Of a stretch of DNA of 64,000 bases, positions 37,980 to 48,083 are shown piece by piece (the first letter of the stretch is position 1; every line of letters begins with the position of its first letter). The notes below the pieces were generated by a model. It did not search any database, had not been told where the DNA came from, and was given only the letters and a program-made list of their open reading frames with translations. Source of the DNA: Elephas maximus indicus. Lineage: Eukaryota; Chordata; Mammalia; Proboscidea; Elephantidae. Location of the stretch: NCBI RefSeq assembly GCF_024166365.1, contig NC_064820.1, positions 143,178,001 to 143,242,000 on the forward strand, given 5' to 3'. Made by a program: the position numbers and the translations under genes.

Positions 37980-38602
37980 CTGCAAGGAATAAAGAAAAAA
38001 ATTATTCACGTGGAATTTATACTGCATTGCTTTCTCTCTAGCTAGCCTCAGAATACACCATCATAGTACTTTCTGAGTTGTTCTGAAAGCTTACCTGCTC
38101 TCCTCAACTTCACTATTCCTAGAACTCACAATGCACTTAATAACACTCCAAGTTAGCAAAAGATTTCAACTCTACAGGGACATCTGTTCTTAAATTCACT
38201 CCATAAAGGTTAATAAAATATATGCCAGCAAAAGAACGATTTCATTATCTATTTTTTTCAAGACAGAGATAATACATGAGATTGTATTTCATCTTTCTCA
38301 GCAGTCATTCCAAATCTAGTAAATACCATTACACGAAGACACTGGAGGCAGCATATCTGATTGAACTCACCCAGCCATTAATGCCTCACATCAGCACAGC
38401 TACTGTCTCCAAGCATTAATCTAACAGTTATGATTTTAACATGCTGAGACTGTTACCTTCTCTAATGTACAGACTCAGCAAAAGTTAGCAATTAACACAA
38501 CAGCTTCAAAGCTGGGAATTAAACACTCTCCATCTTTTCACTTCATATTTGCTAGAGAAATCTTTATGGATGCTACAGATGGTAAGATTGTGTATGTATG
38601 CA

Positions 38603-38790
38603 TGGTGGTGGCGCAACAGTTAAGTGCTCAGCCACTAACCGAAAGATTGGCAGTTTAAACCACTCAGAGGCTCCAGGGAGATCTACTTCTATAAAAATTA
38701 TAGCCAAGAAAACCCTATGGGGCAGTTCCACTCTCTCACATGGGGTCATTGTGAGTTGGAATCAGCTCTGTGGCTCCCAACAACAACACA
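38603..38790 (+). mobile_element. AfroSINE with RTE-type AAC tail
   Basis: The head GGTGGTGGCGCAACAGTTAAG and 'ctcagccactaaccgaaagattggcagttt' are followed by the insert 'ctccagggagatctacttctataaaa' and the body 'ctatggggcagttcc'. It ends 'gtggctcccaacaacaacaca', an AAC-type tail like that of the RTE, not GGGTTTGG. It lies in the COMMD10 intron. Confidence 0.85.
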
Positions 38791-39562
38791 GTAAAGCGCA
38801 AGCGTAAACTACGCCAAACCAAACTTGCTTTTGGTTGATCCTGTAAACTGAGGAAACACCAAACTGGCTGCTGAAGGTTGCTCAAACATATTTTATTCAA
38901 GGTCCCCCCTGGGGAAGTGAAAGCTAATGAAGAGAGAATGCCAGGAATGTACCACCTGCTCTGACCTCATTGTCAATACTTAAACAGGCCATGAAATGGA
39001 CACTGTCAACTGAAGAAGTGAAAAGATGCCACAAAACAGGCATTGATCCACGCACTTAATTCCTTGTGGTCATTTCTAACATACTATTAAATCTAGTGCT
39101 CAGTTTCTACAATCACTTATTTTGTTCATTTGATCCATTTTAACAATTTTTGTTTTTATTTAGAAAGCCAAAATTTCCAAAGCAAGTTATCCCTGCTAAC
39201 TCCAGGAGAGTCAATGGGGGCTATGTTCAGGTATGGCACCTTCCTCTTCATGAAGCCTAAGCACACAGGGTCAAATTCCACACTTCATTTTCTCTCATAT
39301 GCCTACCTAAGCACTTAAGCTTAAAAATAAGTGAGGAAATAGCCAACAAATAAAAATAAGTGAGGAAGCATAATTGCGTTTAAGTGTTATCCTTTAGGGA
39401 TGATATAAAATTATGACACTTTCAAAGTGTACTGGAAAAATTAGGTGGCTAATTGGCACTTATTATTAAACCTTGAAAGGTTTAACTGGTGTCATCTAGT
39501 AGTATTACACTTTTTCTCAACAGTTAAAGGGTGTAATAGACCTAGATTTACCCCCAAGTTCT
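38791..39562. other. Intron, no feature seen
   Basis: Unrecognised intronic sequence; a short direct repeat of 'aaaaataagtgagga' occurs at about 39325-39366. Confidence 0.4.
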
Positions 39563-39653
39563 GGGGTTGCTGTGTGCTGTCGAGTCAATTCTGACTCATA
39601 GCAACCCTAAGGACAGTGTAGAACTGCCCCATAGGGTTTTCTAGGCTATAATC
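39563..39653 (-). mobile_element. AfroSINE, left part (split by L1)
   Basis: 'ttgctgtgtgctgtcgagtcaattctgactcatagcaaccctaaggacagtgtagaactgccccatagggttttctaggctataatc' is the 3' half of a minus-strand SINE. It stops where an L1 begins and resumes at 40770. The target duplication lies inside the SINE. Confidence 0.85.
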
Positions 39654-40769
39654 CCTTTTTTTTTTTTTTTTCTTTGTACTTTAGATGAAGGCTTACAGAA
39701 CAAACTAGTTTCTCATCAAACAGTACACACATTGCTCTATGACACTGGTTAACAATCCCACGACATGTCAACACTCTCCCTTCTCAACCCTGGGTTCCCT
39801 ATTACCAGCTTTCCTGCTCTCTCCTGCCTTCCAGTCCCTGCCCCAGGTCTGGTGCGCCCCTTTACTCTTGTTCTGTTCCATGGCCCTGTTCAATCTTTGG
39901 CTGACGGGTGAACCTTACGAGTGACCTCATTACTGAGCTGAAAGGGTGTCCAGGGGCCATATTTTCAAGGTTTCTCCAGTCTCTGTCAGGCCAGCAAGTC
40001 TGGTCTTTCTTTCTGAGTTAGAATTTTGTTCTACATTCTTCTCCAGCTCTGTCCAGGGCCCTCTATTGTGATCCCTGTCAGAGCTGCCAGTGGTGGTAGC
40101 TGGGGACCATCTAGTTGTACTAAGCTCAGTCTGGTGGAGGCCATGGTAGATGTGGTCCATTAGTCCTTTGGACTAATCTTCCCCTTGTATCTTTAGTTTT
40201 CTTCATTCTTCCTTGGTCCCGAAGGGGTAAGACCAGTGGAGTATCCTAGATGGCTGTTCACAGGCTTTTAAGACCTCAGATGCTACTCACCAAAGTAGAA
40301 TGTAGAACATATTCTTTATAAACTCTGTTATGCCAATTGAGCTAGATATTCCCCGAGATCATGGTCCCCACAGCCCTCAGCCCAGCAATTCTGTATCTCA
40401 GGGGGTTTGGATGTGTCTTTGGTGGTTTTTTATGGGGCTACCATGACCTTGCCTTGTACAGGTTGTGCTGGCTTCCCCAGTATAGTGTATTGTCTTACCC
40501 TTCACCAAAGTTTCCACTTATCTATTGTCTATTAAGTGTTTTTCCATTCCCACCCCTTCCTCTCCCTCATAACCATCAAAGATTGTTTCTTTTTGTATGT
40601 AAACCTTTTCATGAGTACTTAGAGTGGTGGTCTCATACAATATTTGTCCTTTTGTGATTGACTTATTTCACTCAGTATAATGCCCTCCAGACTCATTTGT
40701 TATAAGATGCTTCACACAGCATGTTGTTGTTCTTTATCATTGTGTAATGTTCCACTGTGTGTATGTACC
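39654..40769 (-). mobile_element. L1, 5'-truncated, inserted inside a SINE
   Basis: The plus strand begins with a T-tract (39656-39671, the element's poly(A)), followed by about 1 kb of L1 3'UTR and the very C-terminus of ORF2 (the 'cattgtgtaatgttccactgtgtgtatgtac' block). Direct repeats CTAGGCTATAATC (39641-39653) and CTAGGCTGTAATC (40770-40782), one mismatch, are both part of the host SINE, so the insertion site is exact. Confidence 0.9.
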
Positions 40770-40893
40770 CTAGGCTGTAATCTTTACTGGAACAGATTGT
40801 CAGGTCTTTTCCACTGCAGAGCAGCGGGTGGGTTTCAACTGCCAATCTTTTGGTTAGCAGCAGAGCACTTAACCACCACGCCTTCAGTGCTCC
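40770..40893 (-). mobile_element. AfroSINE, right part (split by L1)
   Basis: 'aggctgtaatctttactggaacagattgtcaggtcttttccactgcagagcagcgggtgggtttcaactgccaatcttttggttagcagcagagcacttaaccaccacgcc' completes the SINE begun at 39563. This subfamily carries the extra central block 'taatctttac...ggtctttt'. Confidence 0.85.
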
Positions 40894-40916
40894 TTTGGTG
40901 TGTATGTTGTTATTAG

Positions 40917-41064
40917 GTACCCTCAAGTAGATTTGCCCCATGGGGTTTCCTAGGCTGTAATCTTTACAGGAGCAGATCACTGGAGGTCTTTTCCCCTGTG
41001 GAGTGGGTGGTGGGTTCAAACCACTGATCATTGAAGCACTTAATTGCTGCACCACCAGGGCTCC
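40917..41064 (-). mobile_element. AfroSINE, antisense, internally deleted
   Basis: Same subfamily as its left neighbour ('ttcctaggctgtaatctttacaggagcagatcactggaggtcttttcccc...gcaccaccagggctcc'). It lacks much of the 'gactcatagtgaccctac' 3' region. The two lie head to tail within 25 bp, either by independent insertion or local duplication. Confidence 0.82.
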
Positions 41065-41291
41065 TTTATAATTCCAAGGATGAACGCTACCTTACTTAGG
41101 ATGAAACTAGGTTCTTTACCCCCCAGACATACACACACACACATATGTATGTTATGTATGTACATGTGTGTGTACATATCTATATATAAGAATTATGATG
41201 TGTGCAATTTAGTGTCTTTTTTTACTGGACTACTTTGCCCAAGAAGAAAAAAGTGCTGATACCTGAGATAAAATACACAAAGAGCCTAAAC

Positions 41292-41336
41292 AGTTGCTAT
41301 GAGTCGTAACTGACTTCACAGCAACTAACAACAATA
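41292..41336 (+). mobile_element. RTE/SINE 3'-tail fragment
   Basis: 'gttgctatgagtcgtaactgacttcacagcaactaacaacaata' is an isolated RTE-type tail. Too short to tell RTE from a 5'-truncated SINE. Confidence 0.65.
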
Positions 41337-43778
41337 AGCATAATTATTAGATGTTCTTATCATTGTCCTTTCCCAGTCAACCCACAATGACTTGGAGACC
41401 ATGGAGAATGTGGGAGTGGTGTTTCATGTCTATGTGTAAAGAGTATATCCTCAAAATTTGAGAATTTATGTTTATCCAGAGGCCAGTGTATATTGAAACC
41501 TGTTACTTTTCTTATTCTATTTATTTCTCTATTACTTTCATACTCTCTTCCCCTACAGTAGTTCTTTTCAGGAAGAAAGAATAGTCAGAGATGTAGCAGA
41601 CAGCATATGGAAGCACTAATATCTTACTGTAAAATGTTTTATCAGTTACTCTGTTCTTGGACAGGAAAGACCAGGAGAAACGGAGGTAAAGGCTAATAAA
41701 AACTCCCTCTTCAGAATTCTGCAACACTATTAGACTGTTAAGTAAGTTACTAATATGATATGTATGAATCAATTACGTATCTTAAAAATTGTTTTCACTT
41801 TAAAATGACTCTGTATACACAAAAAGAGAAAAATGTGGTTACCAAGAAAAAAGTCAGTGGAATGTAGAGACCATAAGCACAGAAGTTGGAACCAAGGATA
41901 TCTGGGTACAAATCTTAGCTGTACCACTTTCTAGAATGAGAGTAGATTACATAATATCTATAAATGTATCTCATTTGTAAAATGGCCTATCTCATGAAAT
42001 TGTTTTATGAAATAACATGTAGGAAGCAAATTTGCATACTGCCTAGCGTATCTGCAGCTTCTCAGTAATTGCTAGCCAGTGAGTTTAACTGGTATCCAGT
42101 TTGATTAGCCAGTAGACAGTCACTGGTTCGCTGGCCTCCTCCCTCAGAGGCTGCTGACTTTTCACCTCACTGGTAAAGTTGATAGTGCTCTGCCTTGAAG
42201 TATCATTTCCTTTACCTTAAGAATAATAATACCAAACTAGTCACATCTTCATTCACTTTGCAATTGTTTGCCAGCCCTAAGAATAGCAAGATGTGCTGAT
42301 GTGATTAAATTTTACTCCAAAGTTTGCATTCTCTAGACTTCAGTCAACAGGGAACTTCAAAAATAAAATTGATGTTAACACTTTATAAAGTTAATTATGA
42401 AATCAATTGACTTGACAACTTAGCAATTACAGTAAAAACTGCGAAAGCTGGAACCTTTATAATGTAGAAGCCTGTCAGAGAAGGAGAACTCAAATATTTT
42501 CCACTAAAACGAGTGATAGAAAAGTGATGAGACTGCGCCCTGTCAAAGGTAGAAAAACAAGGCAGTTCCGTCAAGTTTTGGCTCTCATGAGTTTCGCTGT
42601 ATTACTTAAATAAAAATTTCGCTCTTTTCTGAGCCTTTAAGAATTCAGGAAAACTAATTCTTAAAAACAACAATGAAATAAGAAAAAGAACCTCACAGCA
42701 TTTGAAAAGGCTATCAAGTACTTCTTTTTTCAATGCGTAGAAATAATAACCTTATCAAACCACTATTTAATGCTTTGCTATTCTAAATTAGTATATTGGA
42801 GTTCAAACTGCCATTTAACATTTTCCCCTCATGTAAATTCCCAGCTTAAAAATCAAATAATGTGGCTGATATGACCTAAGGAGAGAGATTAAAAAACACA
42901 GGTCTCTTAACTATTGAGAAAGTTTCTTTCCCCTCTAGGTTATTAATTCCCTCAGCTATGACATCTACTGTCATCTCAATAAAAGGAAAAATTAACTTTT
43001 TGGCCTTCCATGTAATTACTCTAAAAAGAATATTACTACTGAGGCAACTTCCTTTAGGAGTTGGGTAAGAAATAAAGATTAACCAAATTACTTACAATTT
43101 CACCACCTACATTCCTATTAGTTTATGCAAATAAAGAATTCAAACAGTTTAAATCTCCTTCAGGTATACGATCTGAATTTATTGCCTCCCACGCCTCTCC
43201 CCGCCCCCCCCCCAATTATTTTTAGTAGCCATTCACAAACTTTTCATTACCACAGGGAATGTCAAAAATAGGAGCTTGGGGAAAGAACTGGAATTTAGGA
43301 GATTATTTTTAAACTTTCCAAAATTTGAATTTTTAGTATTTTTTTTTTTTAAAAGAAGCTCTGCATTAATAATTTCTTTTAAGTCCTTGATCTGAGGTCA
43401 AATGCTAATCAGTATTAACAAATTAACTCTAAACTGCATATAAAATTGGGTCAAATCTAACATAAATTCAAACATCACTTCTTTGGTTACTTCTGAAGAT
43501 CTTTCAAAAAATAGCTAGGACCTTAGAATTACATTTCTGAACAGCCCAGAGTTCACTTACAGGCATCTGCTTTGGACTCATTCTTCTAGTAGCAATCTGA
43601 AAGCAATGTGCACAGCCCTAGGCCAATGGATGGTCAAGGGTAGATGTTTTGTGGACATGTATGGATGGAGCTGGGATGTGTAGATATGCACAGGAGGACC
43701 ACTGGGTACCATACAGAGAAGTGGGTAAAAAGGAAAGAGGGGCTGGCATAAAACTATAGTTGTGAGTTATCAAAATGT
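41337..43778. other. Intron; MIR remnant, otherwise unrecognised
   Basis: A MIR-like SINE on the plus strand covers about 41880-42060 ('gttggaaccaaggatatctgggtacaaatcttagctgtaccactt', 'tctcatttgtaaaatggcc', matched in pieces). A C-run lies at 43204-43213. No exon was found. Confidence 0.45.
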
Positions 43779-43790
43779 ATCCTCATCTTG

Positions 43791-43958
43791 GAAACCCTAC
43801 TGGCGTAGTGGTTAAGTGCTACAGCTGCTAACCAAAGGGTCGGCAGTTCGAATCCGCCAGGCACTCCTTGGAAACTCTATGGAGCAGTTCTACTCTGTCC
43901 TATAGGATCGCTATGAGTTGGAATCGACTCGACAGCACTGGGTTTGGTTTTGGTTTGG
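43791..43958 (+). mobile_element. AfroSINE, full length, clear 12-bp duplications
   Basis: The best-preserved SINE here. The tRNA-like head has A box TGGCGTAGTGG and B box GGCAGTTCGAATCC. The body is 'ttggaaactctatggagcagttctactctgtcctatagg', the RTE-derived segment 'atcgctatgagttggaatcgactcgacagcac', and the tail TGGGTTTGGTTTTGGTTT. Identical duplications ATCCTCATCTTG lie at 43779-43790 and 43959-43970. Confidence 0.95.
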
Positions 43959-43970
43959 ATCCTCATCTTG

Positions 43971-44764
43971 TCAATCAAATACCTTAACTATCTTCAACTT
44001 GAACTACATAATTCTAATCATTCAGTGCAACAAAAATAAGTATATACTTATATGCATATATTTTCTTCACACACACACACACACACACAGTTAAGTGGTA
44101 CTATTCCTTGCTTTTTAAAAAGTCAAGCATTCAGAAAAAAAGTTATGACAACACTATATCCCCAATCTTCCAGTAATCAGATACAATGGATATTTTCTTA
44201 CAATGCAAACTAGATTTTAAGTTAAAAGATTTGAAAGAAACTGATTTGGCTGGTAATTCTATAAGAAAGTCTATAATGTTTTCCCAAGGAATATAATGAC
44301 TAGATAAGTAACTCAAATTATTTCTGGGATGGTTTTGTGTTACTTGTTTAACAGGAGTTATCGATGAATACTGAAAAATAATCCAGGATAACTCATGGGA
44401 AGTATTTATCAGATTCTGTAAAAAAGCAGTAATTTGATGACAGGTCAACATATTGCTATACACAATCTTCCACACAAATGAAGAATTATTTTAAAACATA
44501 AAAATGAAGTCAGTAAATAAGTTTTATGTTTTGTTAGAGGTAGAAAGGGTGGTTGTTTTTATAGGAGAGGTGATGGATTTTGTACTGAGTTAATCCATAC
44601 TATTGCGTGGTCCCTCTTGAAACAAAAGTACCTATATGTAAGATGTTTTGAAGGCTACTGCAAATGACACCTGCTCATGTGACAATAAAGCAGGACATCA
44701 TTTTCTTAGTCTATTATTCTTGGGTCTACACAGTCTTACCTAATCTAACTTCCTAGGTTTTATT
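43971..44764. other. Intron; CA microsatellite
   Basis: A (CA)n tract of about 11 units lies at 44067-44089. The remainder is unrecognised. Confidence 0.55.
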
Positions 44765-46245
44765 TGGCTTTTTAAAAAAAATTTTATTTTTCTCATTGTT
44801 GAGAATACATATAGAGAGAACATACACCAATTCAATAATTTCTATATATATACAATTTAGTGGCAAAGATTACATTCTTTGAGTTGTGCAACTATTCTCA
44901 CCCTCCTTTTCCAAATTGCTCCTCCCCCATTAACATAAACTCACTGCCCCCTAAGTTTCCTATCTAATCTTTCAAGTTGCTGCTGTCAATTTGATCCCAT
45001 ATAAATAGATCTTAAAATAGCACAACGCTCAAGGCAGATATTCTTCACGAGTTAAGCTAAACTATTGTTTGGTTATGGTATTGGTGAAGAATACTGAATA
45101 TACCATAGATTGCCAGAAGGACAAACAAATCTGTCTTAGAAGAAGTACAGCCAGAATGCTCCTTAGAAGCACTGACGGTGAGACTTCATCTCACATACCT
45201 TGGACATGTTAACAGAAGGGACCAGTCCCTAGAGAAGTACATCATGATTGATAAAATAGAGGGTCTGAAAAAATGAGGAAGACCCTCAAGAAGATGGATC
45301 GACACAGTGGCTACAACAATGAGCTCAAACGTAACATGATTGTGAGGAAAGCGCAGGACTGGACAGTGTTTTGTTCTGTTTTACACAGGCTTGCTATGGG
45401 TCGGAACCGACTCAATGGTACCTAACAACAACAACATTGTTTGGTTTTAGAAGGCTTCAGGAGATATTTCTGGTTTAAGGTTTAAAGAGATGCTTGGGGC
45501 AATAACTTCTGGGGTTCAGTCAATCCCCATGGCTCCAGAAAGCCTGGAGTCTGTGAGTATCTGAAATTCTGTTCCGCATTTCTTCCCTTTTGGTCAGGAT
45601 TTGTTTATGAAATCTTGATCAGAATGTTCAGTTATGGTAGCTGGGCACCATCCAGTTCTTCTGGTCTCATGACAAAGGAGGCAGTTGTTCATGGAGGCAA
45701 TTAGCCACACATTCCATATCCCTCTCCTATTCCTGACTTTCCTTCTTCCTGTGTTGCTCCAGGCAAAGAGACCAATTGTTATATTTTGGATGGCTGCCTG
45801 CAAGCTTTTAAGACCCAGGGCACTACACAACAAAATAGGAGGTAAAAGAGAAGCACTGAACACATTATTACACCAATTAACTAGGATATCCAATCAAACC
45901 ATGGCCCTCAACCTCCAAATCAGGGAACCAAATCCCATGAGGTGTTTAGTTATACGTAAGAAATCTCAGCAGCTACTCTGTTTCTGTTTGTTTGTTTTTT
46001 TGGTCATTGTTGTATCTATTACAGAACTTCTGCCAATTCAAGTTTTTACAGGTGTACAACTTACTGACAGCAATTACATTAATCAGCTGCACAAACATAC
46101 CCTTAATCTGTGTGATTTTTCCATCACCATAAACCTAACCTCCCCTTTCCCCCTCCCTCCCATCCCTGGTAACTTTGATCTCTATACATTTGCCTGTTCT
46201 TATCTTTTTATATAAATGAGTTTGTCCTTTTGTGATAACTTTCTA
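44765..46245 (-). mobile_element. L1 3'UTR, antisense, interrupted by RTE
   Basis: Old L1 3'UTR in reverse, in two pieces: 44765-45074 and 45436-46245. Blocks include 'gaatacatatagagagaacatacaccaattcaa', 'gagttgtgcaactattctcaccctcc', 'agcacaacgctcaaggcagatattctt', 'ccagttcttctggtctcatg' and 'aagacccagggcactac'. These match 4453-5235 in the same order. The end near 46200 ('tacatttgcctgttcttatctttttatataaatg') leads toward ORF2. An RTE 3' end is inserted at 45075. Confidence 0.82.
45075..45435 (+). mobile_element. RTE (BovB-like) LINE, 5'-truncated, with target duplications
   Basis: It covers the same region as 245-612: 'gaatactgaatataccatagattgccagaag', 'gaagtacagccagaatgctccttagaagcac', 'gaggaagaccctcaagaagatgg', and 'gctatgggtcggaaccgactcaatggtacctaacaacaacaac'. 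Identical 11-bp repeats ATTGTTTGGTT flank it (45064-45074 and 45436-45446). An in-frame TGA interrupts the coding remnant. Confidence 0.92.
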
Positions 46246-46384
46246 GTTTTATTTCCCACAAGACCCACCAATAATCTCTGCTCCAACCAAACTGGTGTAC
46301 TCACTTGTCTCCCAAATACCCCACACTGTGCTGCCTCTGTTTTAACTCAAGAGGTCTCCTATTTAGGTGATTTATAGTTCTGAA

Positions 46385-46924
46385 CAGGAAAGGTAAGACT
46401 AAACAAAAAGCTTCTAAAAGAAAATACAGGTGAATAACTCCATGACCTCAAGGTATAGAAAAACATCTTAAAATGGCATAAAAAGTCCTAACTATAAAGG
46501 AAAGGACTGATAAATGAAAATACATCAAAATTCCTAACTTTCATTCATCAAACTATACCATTAAAAGAGTGAAAAGGCTAGCCACAAAGACTCATATCCA
46601 GAATGCATAAAGAATTCCTATAAATCTCTGTGAAAGAGATTAAAGAACACTTAATTAAATGGGAAGATGTTCCAAGTTCATGGATTAGAAGACTTAATAT
46701 TGTTAAGATGTCAATACTACCCAAAGTGATCTATAGATACAACACAATCCCAATCAAAATTTCAACAGCCTTCTTTACAGAAATGGAAAAGCCAATCCTC
46801 AACTTTACATGGAATGGTAAGAAGCCCTGAAGAAAAATGCTGAAAGAGAAGAACAAAGTAGGAGGGTGCACATTTCCTAATTTTAAAACATATTATAAAG
46901 CTACATTAATCATAACAGCCTGGC
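46385..46924 (+). mobile_element. Rearranged old L1 ORF2 fragments
   Basis: Two L1 ORF2 pieces lie in the wrong order. Position 46385-46625 corresponds to a C-terminal part ('agcttctaaaagaaaatacagg', 'gagtgaaaaggctagccacaaag'). Position 46640-46924 corresponds to the more upstream region that encodes [27 protein letters not shown]. They are therefore either two insertions or one element with an internal duplication or rearrangement. Both are non-functional. Confidence 0.75.
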
Positions 46925-47160
46925 ACTAGGAGGTACAACAGAAGCACTAAACACGTTATTAGGCCAATTAACTGGGATGTCCCATGAAATCATGACCCTA
47001 AACCTCCAAACCAAGGAATCAAATCCCATGCGGTTGTACGCAAGCAAACACAGCAGCTATTCTTTTTTTTTTTTTGTCATTGTTGTAAATGACAAAATCA
47101 CAGAACGTTTGCCAATTCAACTTTTTACAGGTGTACAACTTACTGACAGCACTAAAGCTA
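46925..47160 (-). mobile_element. L1 3'UTR fragment, antisense (second copy of 45838-46080)
   Basis: 'caattaactgggatgtcccatgaaatcatgaccctaaacctccaa', a T-tract, and 'tgccaattcaactttttacaggtgtacaacttactgacagc' repeat the sequence at 45838-46080 with about the same layout. The T-tract lies inside the block in both copies. This is either a separate insertion or a segmental copy. Confidence 0.65.
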
Positions 47161-47565
47161 AATATAACACCTTATATGGCTCTCACAAACACTAATGCTG
47201 AATGTCAGAAAGCAGACACAGAAGAACACGTACTACTTGATTTCATTTATACAAAGATTAAACGAAGAGACAAAAAAAACTAACACAAAGATTTAGAGAC
47301 AAATGCTTAAGTGATAAAACTATAAAGAAAAGCAATAGAGACATTACCAGAAATGACAGAGTAATGATCACCTTTGAGTGAACGGAGAGAAGAGGTGGCG
47401 ACTGGGAGGAGGTACAACAGAGACTCTGAGGTGCTGTGCTGGCAATTACTTACTGATCTGGGAGGTGGGTAAGAGGTTTTGTCTTTGTGATAAATCACTA
47501 TGCTCTTTTTTGTATACGTGCTGTATTTACCCAATAAAATAGCAAAAAAAAAGATGGCATCGTTA
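47161..47565 (+). mobile_element. L1M-type 3' end
   Basis: 'gaatgtcagaaagcagacacagaagaaca', 'tttcatttatacaaa', 'acagagtaatgatcacctttga' and 'gataaatcactatgctcttttttgtatacgtgctgtatttacccaataaaatag' are the usual 3' end of old mammalian L1s. The final AATAAA is at about 47533. Non-coding. Confidence 0.6.
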
Positions 47566-47639
47566 TATGTTACATTCATTTATTTTTATTCAATAAATAT
47601 TTACTAAATGTCTACCAGGTCTGTTCTAGGCACTGGATA

Positions 47640-48079
47640 TGTAAGGGGGAGGGGGAGAGCTTGCACTCAGGAAGAGGAAGAGGCAGGGGGTCGTGACATT
47701 CCTCAATAAGATGGTCCCTTTAAGCCAAAGAAATGATCCTTAGAGGGGTCCTTAACTTGATAAAATCCCTAACTTGATAAGGTCCCTAACTTGGTAATTA
47801 AACCTTAAGCCAAGGAAATAGTCTCTACAGGGGTTCCTATCTTGGCTGGTAAACATTAACAGGGAGAGATAAGAGACAAGAAGGATATAAAACCCTAAGA
47901 AAACGACTATCGGGGCACTCAGATTCTTTCTCTACCTGAATAGCCCGCTTGATGCTTCCTAGTACTTTCACTACTAACCCTCTGCTTGCTAATAAACCTC
48001 TGCTTGCTTGGTACTACTTGTCTGTTTTTTAATTCTTTCCTACACCAAAAACAAGAACCGAGGCCATTCTCCAGTAACA
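47640..48079 (+). mobile_element. Solo LTR, class I ERV type
   Basis: A 440-bp element with LTR termini TGTAAGG...AGTAACA and an identical 4-bp target repeat GATA at 47636-47639 and 48080-48083, as expected of class I (gamma-like) ERVs. A TATA-like box GGATATAAAACCC lies at about 47883 and a polyadenylation signal AATAAA at about 47991. Removing it restores a continuous ancient repeat ('ctaggcactggatatacagcaatgggcaacagagac'). A triple near-repeat of about 17 bp lies in its U3 at 47748-47800. No internal sequence is attached. Confidence 0.82.
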
Positions 48080-48083
48080 GATA

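Noticed and set aside
45685-46215. A 176-codon plus-strand frame
   Set aside because: It is antisense to an old L1 3'UTR; the apparent length is coincidental.
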